Assembly (NCBI RefSeq): GCF_018139685.1
Contig: NZ_JAGSPN010000013.1
Location: 1-64,000 of the forward strand
Reading direction: 5' to 3'
DNA from: Cognatundibacterium luofuense
GTDB lineage: Bacteria > Pseudomonadota > Gammaproteobacteria > Burkholderiales > Burkholderiaceae_D
DNA length: 64,000 nt
How positions within the stretch are numbered: position 1 is the stretch's first letter; each line of letters opens with the position of its first letter. The translations under genes and the position numbers were made by a program. The notes beneath the pieces were generated by a model, which saw only the letters and a program-made list of their open reading frames with translations, was not told where the DNA came from and made no database searches. Below, piece after piece: positions 28,558-37,097 of this stretch.

Positions 28558-28621
28558 ATGCCAGCCATCGGGCAGATGATGGCGGGCAACACGGACAATT
28601 CAGGCTGCGGATGCACGCTCC

Positions 28622-29098
28622 TTATTTGCTGTCCTTCATCAGCGATTTTTCGCTGACGCAGTGCGGCTTGAGTAACCACAAATCAACCTGCACGCCCGGC
28701 CGGTCGTCGTTTTTTCCGACATTGCCATAGCCCTGCCTGGAATTGGTACCACCCCATGTAAATGAATCTTTTTTCGGTGCGGACTGATTCATATCCTGCA
28801 GGGTGATTTTGACCAGCTCCGAAAAGGCAGTCCGTTTCGATTGCTTCAGAATCTCGAGGTATTTTTCTTTTTCCGCCGGCTCGATTTTGATACCCAGTTC
28901 CATGCCATTCGGCAACTTCACCCGGTGATATTCCGTATTCAGCACATCCCAGGAATCCAGTACTTTGCCATTGGCACTTAATTCCACGAACTGCACAGGC
29001 TCACCGGCATCATTGCAGCCCATAGCAAAACTCAGCGGTGTCACGAAAAACGCTGCTGCCATCGTCAGAACTTGCCATTTTTTCTGTATTTGAGTCAT
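28622..29098 (-). CDS. Exported protein of unknown function
   Basis: 158 residues from ATG 29098, which has GGAGGTACTGAA just upstream; a longer frame starts at 29152 but would hide the signal peptide (MTQIQKKWQVLTMAAAFFVTPLSFA). The mature protein has two Cys (one in MGCND, one in KPHCVSEKS), a conserved-looking WDVLNTEYHRVKLPNG and a C-terminal GGTNSRQGYGNVG, which suggest a small beta-rich periplasmic protein. No family recognised. Monocistronic. Confidence 0.7.
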   Translation of the reverse strand: MTQIQKKWQVLTMAAAFFVTPLSFAMGCNDAGEPVQFVELSANGKVLDSWDVLNTEYHRVKLPNGMELGIKIEPAEKEKYLEILKQSKRTAFSELVKITLQDMNQSAPKKDSFTWGGTNSRQGYGNVGKNDDRPGVQVDLWLLKPHCVSEKSLMKDSK

Positions 29099-29384
29099 TT
29101 CAGTACCTCCGGATTTGTGGTGAGCGACACGCTGTGTTATCGCAGGATTCATGACGAATATAGCACATAAAAATTGCTTATCTGACTATCTTTCGTATCA
29201 GCAAGATCCACGTCAAACCACCATGAAACCGGCACACCCGCAACGTCGCTGATCGTCGCAATTTGCTTTCTGCACCGCGCAAACCGCAGTTGGTCGCAAT
29301 CCGCAGGCAACGCCAGTCCGCGCTTGCTACAGTAAGCACATGCACTCACCGCAGTGCACTCTGAAAAACCGGAAAGGAAAGATC

Positions 29385-29474
29385 ATGTTAATGACCGACA
29401 AACTCGACAGCTTATTGTTAGCCAGTATTGCGCTGGTAGCACTGATGCAATTCGCACAGCAATTATTCGCCTGA
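29385..29474 (+). CDS. 29-residue small hydrophobic protein
   Basis: ATG at 29385 follows GGAAAGGAAAGATC. The product (MLMTDKLDSLLLASIALVAL and MQFAQQLFA) is a short amphipathic/hydrophobic helix with two N-terminal charges, like many small membrane proteins. A second small membrane protein starts 11 bp after its stop. A real ribosome-binding site and membrane-helix composition support it; otherwise unverified. Confidence 0.45.
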   Translation: MLMTDKLDSLLLASIALVALMQFAQQLFA

Positions 29475-29485
29475 GCACAAACATC

Positions 29486-29680
29486 ATGCTCGGATTTCTG
29501 ATCTGGCTTTGCCTGTTTATTCTGTGCTGGCCACTGGCCTTGTTTGCGCTGCTGCTGTACCCGCTGTGCTGGCTGATCACCCTGCCCTTCCGTGTACTGG
29601 GTATCGCAGTCGATGGCGTGTTTGAATTGCTGCGCGCCATTGTGATGCTGCCAGCTCGCTTACTGGGCGGTGGCAGATAA
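29486..29680 (+). CDS. 64-residue small integral membrane protein
   Basis: Starting at ATG 29486, it has two closely packed hydrophobic segments (LGFLIWLCLFILCWPLALFA and LLLYPLCWLITLPFRVLGIA), a short polar turn VDGVFEL and a basic tail LPARLLGGGR. No recognised family. A longer frame from 29354 overlaps the preceding 29-residue gene and is less likely. It may form an operon with it. Confidence 0.6.
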   Translation: MLGFLIWLCLFILCWPLALFALLLYPLCWLITLPFRVLGIAVDGVFELLRAIVMLPARLLGGGR

Positions 29681-29766
29681 AAGCGAAGTTTGCGGAGCCT
29701 TTGCGCGGACACCGGCTGATGTTTGACGGCTTCGGGCGCAATGTTGATTAAACTGCCGATGCGGTC

Positions 29767-30648
29767 TCAGAGCAACACGCACAAAGCATAAATGCCAACG
29801 GCGATGATGCTGAGCACCGTTCCGCAGGCAATCATGCTGGCCGATCTGCCGGTCTGCAGATAATAGGTTTCCAGCACGACGATATTTGCCGCTGGCGGTA
29901 GCAGACAAATCATATACAGCGCAATCCGGTTCTGACTGACCAGATCAATCTGCCAATGCATGCAGACCAGGATAAAAACGCTCAGCAATACAAACAAACC
30001 CAGTGCCTTACCAATAAACGGCAGCAACGCCTGCCGGAAATCGCTGATGCGCACCGGTGTTTCCGACAGCCAGATGCCGAGAATTGCCATGCCGGTAAAG
30101 CTCATCAGAAACTTCAGCACTGCATACGCCGCATGCCCCTGACTGGCGATCACGTCACTGAACGGACTGAGCAAGATCCCCATCGCCAGAGACCATACCG
30201 GCGGCGCTTTCAGCGTTTCACGAATTCGCGCTCGTAAGTCCGCACCTTTCACCAGCAAACCCACACCAACCGAATTCCCGAACAGCGAACTACCGACATA
30301 CGCCGCAATAAATATCATCGCCGCCCCGTTACCAAACAAACTGCTGGCCACCGGCAACCCCAGCCAGCCAATGTTCAGATAACAAAAACACAAATTCTGC
30401 ACCGGATCTTTCGTGACCAGGCGGCTGATCACCAGCATCAGCGACATCACCACCATGATGCCGCCAATCACCACAAACACACCCGGCGGATGCGTTGCGA
30501 TATTAAAAATAATCACCAGTGGAATAATCAGACGCGTCAGCAAAGCGGAAGCACGCGCTTTGACATTGAGTCCGGATTTACCCAGCAAAAAACCGGCAAA
30601 CAAATACAGCAAGGGAGCAAGAACAGAAACAGGCATGCGGACTTTCAA
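29767..30648 (-). CDS. AEC-family (auxin efflux carrier type) transporter
   Basis: 293 residues with about ten membrane segments in two inverted halves. Family marks include LLYLFAGFLLGKSGLNVKA at the N-terminus, LNIGWLGLPVASSLFGNGA (the broken helix region), FLMSFTGMAILGIWLSETP and LPPAANIVVLETYY. Bacterial AEC members transport malate, malonate or other carboxylates; the substrate here is unknown. ATG 30648 is used; the ATG at 30636 (MPVSVLAPLLYL) is as likely. Monocistronic. Confidence 0.85.
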   Translation of the reverse strand: MKVRMPVSVLAPLLYLFAGFLLGKSGLNVKARASALLTRLIIPLVIIFNIATHPPGVFVVIGGIMVVMSLMLVISRLVTKDPVQNLCFCYLNIGWLGLPVASSLFGNGAAMIFIAAYVGSSLFGNSVGVGLLVKGADLRARIRETLKAPPVWSLAMGILLSPFSDVIASQGHAAYAVLKFLMSFTGMAILGIWLSETPVRISDFRQALLPFIGKALGLFVLLSVFILVCMHWQIDLVSQNRIALYMICLLPPAANIVVLETYYLQTGRSASMIACGTVLSIIAVGIYALCVLL

Positions 30649-30989
30649 TCACAGGCGATATCAGGCAGACGGAATGTGCGCGAGGCAGGCTGCTGATCGC
30701 CGCACTGACGCACTCATCCGGTGAAGGATCGCTTAGAAATTTACTTTCAGGAAACTTTTTGATTATAGAAGAAAGCATTCCGTCCGGTCATTCACAGATG
30801 ACACGGTTTTGCACAATTCGCTGTTATTGAAGAAGACTGACATCATCTGCTGCAAAACCGGATTGTCACGCGTGTTGCCGGTGAATCTTGTCGTCAAATT
30901 CAAGGCTTTCAGTAAAGGAAGGCACATCCTGTGCTGGATACCGGAAAATTGCTTTTCCCACGCCACCTGCCGGAAGAAGGCAATTTGGG

Positions 30990-31079
30990 CTTGAATGAAG
31001 ATTTTTGCACAGCAATCCGGCGGTCGTCGGCAGAAAGTCTGGTTCTCTGAAAAAGACATGTGCGGAGATCGGCACATCA
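30990..31079 (+). repeat. Dispersed ~90-bp repeat, copy F
   Basis: CAGCAATCCGGCGGTCGTCG and GCAGAAAGTCTGGTTCTC are conserved; the two ends are more diverged than in other copies. It is the copy least clearly linked to a gene end. Confidence 0.8.
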
Positions 31080-31364
31080 AGCCTCATCCTTCAGCCAGAA
31101 ATTCACCTGCAACGGTAACTGACCACATCAGACAAACACTGAAACAAAAAGTGATCAGCGCTCCGCACACGCCATCAACCCCATGCTGTAAAACAGAGCT
31201 ACGGAAACAGCGCACGCCGCTGCTCGTTACTCAAAGCCGACTTTTGCCCGGCAAAACGCTAATAGCCAGCAAATGCAGGCTGCATCTTATTGATACGGTC
31301 TGATTTTCAGAGGGTAAAACTGGTTTTTTCATAATTTTCGGGCTGAATCACCATCATAATTAAG

Positions 31365-31388
31365 GGTTGATTACTATTATAATCAACC
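31365..31388. promoter_or_regulatory. AT-rich palindrome
   Basis: GGTTGATTA, six bases, TAATCAACC: perfect 9-bp arms. It looks like an operator or weak hairpin, but no gene starts nearby, so its target is unclear. Confidence 0.4.
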
Positions 31389-31597
31389 TCAGTATTTTAC
31401 GCACATAAATACACAGCAAAATTTCTCAGTAAATCGTGGGTTTTTCTGTTTCCTTTAAAAACAAGGGCTTGTCTGCGGTAATTCCGGAAAGCGCGGAGAT
31501 ACCTGTGCTTCGACCGGCTGTCGAAATTCACTTAACTTTGAATTTTGTTCAGCTAACTCTGAACTTTTTGGATCCAATGAAAATTAGCTTTTTGTAA

Positions 31598-31810
31598 TTT
31601 TCGAGCATTGAAGGCCAACGGGGAGAAGTTCTGCCGGAGATCGAAAGACCGTCTTTTGAAGGCAAATGCAACCTTTTTCAGCAGTACAAATTTGGAGAGG
31701 ATGGCGAAGATAAATACTTGCAACTTACACAATCTGAGCAAAAAAACGCTGAATTGCACTCAAGTATCACCTGGTCACCCCAGCATCATCCGGAACCATC
31801 CCCCGAATGA
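31598..31810 (+). pseudogene. Possible gene fragment, family unknown
   Basis: A 70-codon stop-free frame without a usable start. It reads SIEGQRGEVLPEIERPSFEG, KCNLFQQYKFGEDGEDKYLQ and ends SSITWSPQHHPEPSPE. The composition looks protein-like, so it may be the remnant of a gene cut when the adjacent cluster arrived. No family recognised. Confidence 0.3.
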
Positions 31811-31871
31811 GCCAGAGTGCAGGTACTGGCTTAACGACAACAATGTAGCTAAAAACGATTGGCTACGAAAC

Positions 31872-32690
31872 TTAGCCCAGTCCGAATTGTTTGTGCAGCA
31901 CCTTGTCGAAGAAGCCGCGCGGCAAAAAGCGCCGGGCGAAAGCGCCCTGACGTGCAACCTTGCCTGATGGATAGCGCAGAAGTGGCACTTGGTCGTTGGC
32001 AGCCAGCACGATGGTCTCAGCAACGCTCTCGGCACTATCCGCTGCACGCATCGCCTTTTCAAATGCAATCAGATACTTCTTGCGACTGGCATCGTAGGCA
32101 GACAGTGGCTGATCGGAAGGCGTCACGCTGGTGTCGAAAGCGGTGCGGGTTACTCCTGGTTGAATCACCGCCACGCGCACACCGAAGTTGCGTACTTCAT
32201 GATCCAGCGATTCGGAATAGCCTTCGATGGCATGCTTGGTCGCTGAATAATGCGCGTTGAAAGGAGCGGGGATGATTCCCAGCCCTGAGCCTACGTTAAG
32301 GATGCGGCCGCTACCCTGCTTACGCATGGTGGGTAAGACTGCATTACTGACTCTGACGACCCCGAACACATTCGTCTCGAACATCGCCCGTACTTGCGCG
32401 ATTGAACTCTCTTCTGCAGCAGCAGGCCCAAAACCAAAGCCGGCATTGTTCACCAGCAAATCGATACGCCCTTCTTGTTGCAGCAGCACATCAACAGCTG
32501 CTTTAACAGAAGCGTCGTCGGTTACATCCATCGTCAACATAGTAAAGGCACCGTGGCCGGCTTGGGTGCCGCGTCGGCTCGTGCCATAAACCTTGTAGCC
32601 CGCTGCAACGAGTTTATGGGCGGTAGCTTCACCGATCCCTGAGGAGGCGCCAGTGACGAGGGCGACTTTTGATACGTCTGAGTTTGTCAT
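31872..32690 (-). CDS. Short-chain dehydrogenase/reductase (classical SDR)
   Basis: 272 residues. NAD(P)-binding TGASSGIGEA near the N-terminus, the structural NNAGFG motif, catalytic Ser in GSGLGIIPAP and the YSATKHAIEG Tyr-Lys pair. A basic residue in GTSRRG suggests NADPH preference. It reduces or oxidises an unknown carbonyl/alcohol. It is the last gene of the TetR-linked cluster and lies 57 bp after the alpha/beta hydrolase gene. Confidence 0.9.
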   Translation of the reverse strand: MTNSDVSKVALVTGASSGIGEATAHKLVAAGYKVYGTSRRGTQAGHGAFTMLTMDVTDDASVKAAVDVLLQQEGRIDLLVNNAGFGFGPAAAEESSIAQVRAMFETNVFGVVRVSNAVLPTMRKQGSGRILNVGSGLGIIPAPFNAHYSATKHAIEGYSESLDHEVRNFGVRVAVIQPGVTRTAFDTSVTPSDQPLSAYDASRKKYLIAFEKAMRAADSAESVAETIVLAANDQVPLLRYPSGKVARQGAFARRFLPRGFFDKVLHKQFGLG

Positions 32691-32747
32691 TGATAGCTCT
32701 TTGATTGAATTGGATTAAGTCGGGTCTGACTGTTGCAGAAGGCTGAA

Positions 32748-33731
32748 TTAATGCGCCAGGAAAGCCAGTGATCTGATCACGAAATCGGAATGAAACTGGA
32801 ATATGCCCCCATGTCCGGCGTCGGGATAAATGACTAAGGTACTGTTCGGAAACCGCTTCGCCAGGTCATACGTATTTTGTGTAGGAACCATTCGGTCTGC
32901 TTCGCCGTTAACAACAAGCACCGGCTGTCTGACCGCCGACAAATCAACCGGACTCTTACGTCCCCACATACTTAAAGCCTGCAACTGCGCGATGTAAGCC
33001 GCCACGGTGATTTCTTTATCCCGATTCTCGGCGCGTTCATTCAATCGCGCCAGAAACGCTTTTCCGGCCTCAATACCATTGGGTGTGCGAGTGAAGAACA
33101 GGTATTGCTTCGGGTCTTGTCCTGTCAACAGCCCCCGGAGAATGTCGTAGTTAGCGACGCCATTTACTGTACTGATGCCTTCTCCACCAGCAGGACCTGT
33201 ACCTGCAAGTATCATCTTGCGGATAAGTTGCGGCTCCTTCAGAACCATTTCCTGAGCGATCATGCCGCCCATTGAAAAACCTAAAAGATCGACTTGCCTG
33301 AGTCCCTTGGCTTTGATGAAAGTGATGGCGTCGTCCGCCATTTGCTCAATAGAATTAGATGGCGAACCAGAGGATGCACCGATGCCGCGATTGTCGAAGG
33401 CGATCACATGGTGCCTTGCTGCAAGACCGTCCATGATCCTTGGATCCCAGTTATCCAGCACGGCTGCGAGATGGGCTAAAAACACTACGGGAGTGCCCCC
33501 ATTGTGTTGCCCCATCTCCCGATAGACGAAACTGACATCGTTAACTTTGATGGATTGAGTCGGAACATTCTTCCAGTTGGTTTCTTGCGTTTGCGGAGCT
33601 ACCTTCACTGACTCTCGCGTTTGATCGGTTGACGCCTCTGCTGCTCCAACCGGGGTTGTAAGCAGAGTAGACGTAATGGTGAGGCTGGCAAAGATGGCCT
33701 TCCACAACTGCTGAATCGCATGCGTTTTCAT
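32748..33731 (-). CDS. Exported alpha/beta hydrolase
   Basis: 327 residues. Signal peptide (LWKAIFASLTITSTLLTTPVGAAEA). Hydrolase motifs: VVFLAHLAAVLDNWDPR oxyanion region, FDNRGIGASSG, nucleophile elbow LGFSMGGMIAQ (Ser), acid in VVNGEADRMVP and His in YPDAGHGGIF. The pattern resembles haloperoxidase/esterase-like hydrolases. An N-terminal extension of about 60 polar residues precedes the fold. It sits between two SDR genes (18 bp after the upstream one), consistent with a small catabolic or detoxification operon. Confidence 0.85.
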   Translation of the reverse strand: MKTHAIQQLWKAIFASLTITSTLLTTPVGAAEASTDQTRESVKVAPQTQETNWKNVPTQSIKVNDVSFVYREMGQHNGGTPVVFLAHLAAVLDNWDPRIMDGLAARHHVIAFDNRGIGASSGSPSNSIEQMADDAITFIKAKGLRQVDLLGFSMGGMIAQEMVLKEPQLIRKMILAGTGPAGGEGISTVNGVANYDILRGLLTGQDPKQYLFFTRTPNGIEAGKAFLARLNERAENRDKEITVAAYIAQLQALSMWGRKSPVDLSAVRQPVLVVNGEADRMVPTQNTYDLAKRFPNSTLVIYPDAGHGGIFQFHSDFVIRSLAFLAH

Positions 33732-33749
33732 GGTTGGATCCCGGTTTTT

Positions 33750-34454
33750 TTAATCGATTTGTGGCAGGTAGAAAGGGCGTGGTGCAGTCAGTGCTTGATG
33801 CACTTGTTGCGTCAAGGCGTCAGCCAGCACCTCATCTGCACCGGCTTCCAAACCATCCAGTGCGCGCTGTACGATGTCTTCGGGACTTGTTTTTGGTACA
33901 TCGAAGCCGCGCGTGAGGTCGGTATCGACGTAAGCCATGTGCAAACCTAATACCTGAGTCTGCTGGCTTGCCAGCTCATGTCGCAGTGCGTTGGTCACGG
34001 ACCATGCAGCCGATTTACTGGCTGAGTAGGCTGCGAGCTCGCCACCGTTCACCCATGACGCAACGGAAAGTACGTTGAGTAAAGCACCTCCACCATTTGC
34101 CTTCAGCACAGGCGCAAATGCTTTACTGATATTTAGCACACCAAAAACATTGGTTTCGAAGATGCGTCGTGTAACCGCTTCACTGTCACTCGCCAGAAAA
34201 CCGCCCGGCTGAGCGATGCCTGCGTTGTTGATTACCAGCGTTACGTCAGATGCCGTTTTAACAGCGGCATCGATTTCATCTTGTTTGGTGACGTCAAGTT
34301 GCAATGCGGTGACACCCGGTTGAGTCACGCTAGCGGGATTTCGTGCGGCAGCATATACCTTACGCGCGCCGCGGGCGAGCAGCGCCTGGGTAAAGGCTAA
34401 GCCAATTCCGCGATTGGCACCGGTAACAAGAACAACAGAATTTTCGATTTTCAT
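33750..34454 (-). CDS. Short-chain dehydrogenase/reductase
   Basis: 234 residues. TGANRGIGLAF cofactor motif, INNAGIA, catalytic Ser in NVLSVASWV and YSASKSAAWS (Tyr-Lys). Shorter than the SDR at 31872 and only about a third similar by eye, so not a recent duplicate. A 91% palindromic operator lies upstream at 34483-34500, matching the site before the quinone reductase gene, so TetR control is inferred. First gene of the 34454-31872 transcription unit. Confidence 0.9.
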   Translation of the reverse strand: MKIENSVVLVTGANRGIGLAFTQALLARGARKVYAAARNPASVTQPGVTALQLDVTKQDEIDAAVKTASDVTLVINNAGIAQPGGFLASDSEAVTRRIFETNVFGVLNISKAFAPVLKANGGGALLNVLSVASWVNGGELAAYSASKSAAWSVTNALRHELASQQTQVLGLHMAYVDTDLTRGFDVPKTSPEDIVQRALDGLEAGADEVLADALTQQVHQALTAPRPFYLPQID

Positions 34455-34482
34455 AAAAGACCCGGAGATAAATTAAATTTTC

Positions 34483-34500
34483 ATATGACAATCATCATAT
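34483..34500. promoter_or_regulatory. Predicted TetR operator, site 2
   Basis: ATATGACAATCATCATAT: differs from the perfect palindrome at 35604-35621 in two positions. It lies 29 bp upstream of the SDR start codon at 34454. Confidence 0.75.
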
Positions 34501-34537
34501 GAAATGACGAGCCGTTACTTCTCGCAACGGCGGTGGA

Positions 34538-35539
34538 TTAGCGAACCTTGATCACGACTTTGCCTTTAGCTCGCCCACTTTCGACGTAAGCCAGGGCTGC
34601 ATTGGTCGATTCAAATGGAAATACCTTATCAACAACCGGATGAATGACGCCCGACTCGATGAGCGATGTAATTTGTTTGAGCTGACTTCCGTTTGCTTTC
34701 ATAAAAAGGAATGAAAAATCAACTTGTAACCGCTTCGCCAGTCTGCGGGTTCCCAGGCTCAGAAGGCGTATTACTTGTTTTACAAACCAAGGAGCATTGA
34801 TTTCCTCTGCAAATAAAGGATCGGCGGGCCCGGAAATGGTGATGAGCTGTCCGTTGGGCTTGAGCACCTGCATCGACTTTGCGAGTGTCTTGCTGTCCTG
34901 ACTATTTAACACAACGTCGTAGTCGCTCAGGACTTGCTCAAAATCTTCTTTTTTATAGTCAATGACAATATCCGCACCCAGTGCTTTCACCCAGGCCACA
35001 TTGCTAGTACTGGTTGTAGTAGCGACTGTCGCACCAAGATGCTTAGCTAGCTGAATGGCAAAAGTTCCCACACCACCTGAGCCAGCCTGAACGAAGACCT
35101 TCTGTCCTTTCTTTAATTGAGCCTTCTCAACCAGCGCTTGCCAAGCGGTTAAGGCCACCAATGGCATTGATGCGGCCTCTTCCATAGTGAGATTTTTAGG
35201 CTTTAATGCCAGGGAGTTTTCCTTGATAGCGATAAATTCCGCAAAGGTGCCAATCCGCAAGTCATCTGGCCTCGAATACACCTCATCGCCAACTTTGAAC
35301 TGTCGGACTCCGCGGCCAACCTGAGTCACAATCCCTGCCACATCGTGGCCGAGGATGAAAGGGGTAGCGTACGGCAAGATAAGTTTGAACTCACCATTTT
35401 TAACCTTGGAGTCAATCAGGTTTACGCCAGCAGCATGTACCTGGACGAGGACTTCGTCTTCACGTAGCTCAGGTATCGGCATATTTGCCAGCCGCAGTGC
35501 ATGATTCTTTCCATAGCGCTCAACGATGTATGCTTGCAT
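34538..35539 (-). CDS. NADPH-dependent quinone oxidoreductase-like MDR protein
   Basis: 333 residues. Medium-chain dehydrogenase fold without the zinc ligands: GroES-like N-terminal half (EVLVQVHAAGVNLIDSKVKNG, GHDVAGIVTQVG) and Rossmann half (VQAGSGGVGTFAIQLAKHLGA), ending GRAKGKVVIKV. Related to zinc-independent quinone oxidoreductases/zeta-crystallins that use NADPH to reduce quinones or enones. It lies between two predicted TetR operators (34483 and 35604) and is transcribed from the promoter carrying the perfect site. Confidence 0.9.
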   Translation of the reverse strand: MQAYIVERYGKNHALRLANMPIPELREDEVLVQVHAAGVNLIDSKVKNGEFKLILPYATPFILGHDVAGIVTQVGRGVRQFKVGDEVYSRPDDLRIGTFAEFIAIKENSLALKPKNLTMEEAASMPLVALTAWQALVEKAQLKKGQKVFVQAGSGGVGTFAIQLAKHLGATVATTTSTSNVAWVKALGADIVIDYKKEDFEQVLSDYDVVLNSQDSKTLAKSMQVLKPNGQLITISGPADPLFAEEINAPWFVKQVIRLLSLGTRRLAKRLQVDFSFLFMKANGSQLKQITSLIESGVIHPVVDKVFPFESTNAALAYVESGRAKGKVVIKVR

Positions 35540-35603
35540 GGCTTCTCCTGTTGTCAGATCTTGGTTAATTGAAAGTTAAAAGTTTAGACTTAGCTTGAAT
35601 TTC

Positions 35604-35621
35604 ATATGATGATCATCATAT
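35604..35621. promoter_or_regulatory. Predicted TetR operator, site 1 (perfect palindrome)
   Basis: ATATGATGATCATCATAT, an 18-bp perfect palindrome lying between the TetR stop codon (35638) and the quinone reductase start (35539), 65 bp upstream of the latter. Confidence 0.85.
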
Positions 35622-35637
35622 TTTTGAGCAAAAAAAT

Positions 35638-36243
35638 TTAGTCGTCTGTTTTTGGTTTTGCTAAAGCGAGATTCTTTAAGGTTGCATTACACCATGCGTC
35701 CGACAAATTCGCATCGTCGACCGCGCGTGCCAACACCAAGGTGCCCACCAGCGTGGCAACCGATACCAAGGCCCGTTCGTGAGCACTCGGCTGCCCCCAG
35801 TCCGGGAACTGACGAGCGACAAGATCAACCATCTCTTTGATTCTTCGTGTTGCCGCAAGCCGTACCTCAGGCGCCTGGCGTGGCATTTCAGAGCCAAGAG
35901 CAGATAGTGGGCATCCAGTCTCGATACTGGCGAGGTGTTCTTTAGAGAGATAAGCCTGCGCAAGCGCTTGCAAAGCTTCATTCGGCGGTGCTGCTGCTAT
36001 TACGTTTGCTGCGATCGTATTGGATTCGGCTCCCGCACGGTCTGCGGCTTCTGCCAGCATCGCGTCGCGGGAAGCGAAATGTGCATAGAATGCGCCGTGA
36101 GTCAGCCCGGCCTCTTTCATAATGTCAGCGACTCCCGTGCCATCGTAACCGCTTCTGCGAATGGCGCGTGCGGCTGCCTGAACGATCCGTTCATGGGATG
36201 CTTCTTTGGCACTAGCTCTGATTCCGTCTTTTGATTTTCGCAT
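35638..36243 (-). CDS. TetR/AcrR-family transcriptional regulator
   Basis: About 201 residues from ATG 36243 (MRKSKDGIRASAKEA); a longer frame begins at 36279 but the operator overlaps the chosen start. The N-terminal helix-turn-helix reads ERIVQAAARAIRRSGYDGTGVADIMKEAGLTHGAFYAHF in the family pattern; the C-terminal half is the ligand-binding helical domain with a single Cys (ETGCPLSALG). It probably represses itself and the downstream redox/hydrolase genes, as three related palindromes mark these promoters. Confidence 0.9.
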   Translation of the reverse strand: MRKSKDGIRASAKEASHERIVQAAARAIRRSGYDGTGVADIMKEAGLTHGAFYAHFASRDAMLAEAADRAGAESNTIAANVIAAAPPNEALQALAQAYLSKEHLASIETGCPLSALGSEMPRQAPEVRLAATRRIKEMVDLVARQFPDWGQPSAHERALVSVATLVGTLVLARAVDDANLSDAWCNATLKNLALAKPKTDD

Positions 36244-36257
36244 GACGGTCATCATAT
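36240..36257. promoter_or_regulatory. Predicted TetR operator, site 3 (autoregulation)
   Basis: On the minus strand ATATGATGACCGTCATGC, sharing the ATATGATGA half with the perfect site. It overlaps the chosen start codon of the TetR gene, as expected of an autorepressor. Confidence 0.6.
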
Positions 36258-37097
36258 ACAACGTTTCCCGGCTTTGCAAACATTTTTTGGAAATTACTCC
36301 TGTGGAGACTCCACCGAGCAGATTAAAATTTTCCTGTCCATTTTTGCCATGAAGCCAATGTCAGATCCGGCGTCTTTTCCCACACCTTTAGCGATGAATC
36401 TACCTCAATCACGACGTTAAGCTTTTGTACGAGGATGGCTTGCCACCAATCCCATATCGAATTGATGTGGTCATATCCAGTGTTAAGGTTGGATAGAAAA
36501 GTGGCTAAAGGCTTTCGTGCTTTTGCGCATTGCCCATCCCTTCTAAAGCTCAGAGTGATTCAACGAAACCTCTGAAAATTCAAAGTCAGCTGAATTATTT
36601 GTTCAATACTCAGTGATCCAAGAGAATGTAAATTATTGGTTTATCAAAGTTCACAGTTCAATCTTGGATAAAGATCGTCACTCGTACTGACCATACGTCC
36701 CGTGGAAAAATCAGCCCAACCTGGAACTGGGAGCAGGCGGACAAAGTCGAGTGCGTACTTATGCATACGATGTAGTGCTCGATATGTTGAAAAGGCAAAA
36801 CAGCTTGCCGGATGGACAATTTTGCTGGTATCCACCTGTTGCAGATTCCAGGGCAAATAAACCAGTCACAACCGAACGGCAAAGGGGAGCTGGAAATACC
36901 GGATGACTGTGCGGTGGCCTGAATGTGCCAATATCGCCGAAAAAAATGTCGAATCAAGTAAAATCCAGCGTTCAGTCTGCATTTCTCGCTGGCAATCAGC
37001 TTTTCTGCGTCAATATTCCGGGCGATGGCGCCATGAATTGAACAGGTAAGGAACGTTGCGGCGAATTGCCCGCCTTCTTCCAGACAGTCACCGATTC
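36258..37097. other. Gene-free region with a gene fragment
   Basis: About 840 bp without an intact gene. Contains the fragment at 36323-36559 and several short frames at 36650-36950 without start signals or recognised motifs. Confidence 0.55.
36323..36559 (-). pseudogene. C-terminal fragment of an unknown protein
   Basis: A 78-codon minus-strand frame without a start codon, ending in TAA. It reads DGQCAKARKPLATFLSNL, NTGYDHINSIWDWWQAILVQ, KLNVVIEVDSSLKVWEKTPD, LASWQKWTGKF. Composition (Trp-rich, well-formed secondary structure) is protein-like, and it stops being open upstream at a TGA. It is probably the end of a truncated gene, flanking the TetR cluster on the side opposite to the 31598 fragment. 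No family recognised. Confidence 0.4.

Larger units (their letters stand above)
30649..31871. other. Gene-free region with repeat, palindrome and gene fragment
   Basis: About 1.2 kb with no intact gene. Contains a 90-bp repeat copy (30990-31079), an AT-rich palindrome (31365-31388) and a stop-free frame resembling a gene remnant (31598-31810). Base composition is more AT-rich than the neighbours. Confidence 0.6.

Noticed and set aside
31608-31967. 119-codon plus-strand frame overlapping the SDR 3' end
   Set aside because: The part over the SDR is antisense to conserved protein motifs; a different frame in the left part looks more protein-like.
36644-36957. Minus-strand frames before the acyltransferase gene
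   Set aside because: No start signals, no motifs, and overlapping frames in all directions; not supported as genes.
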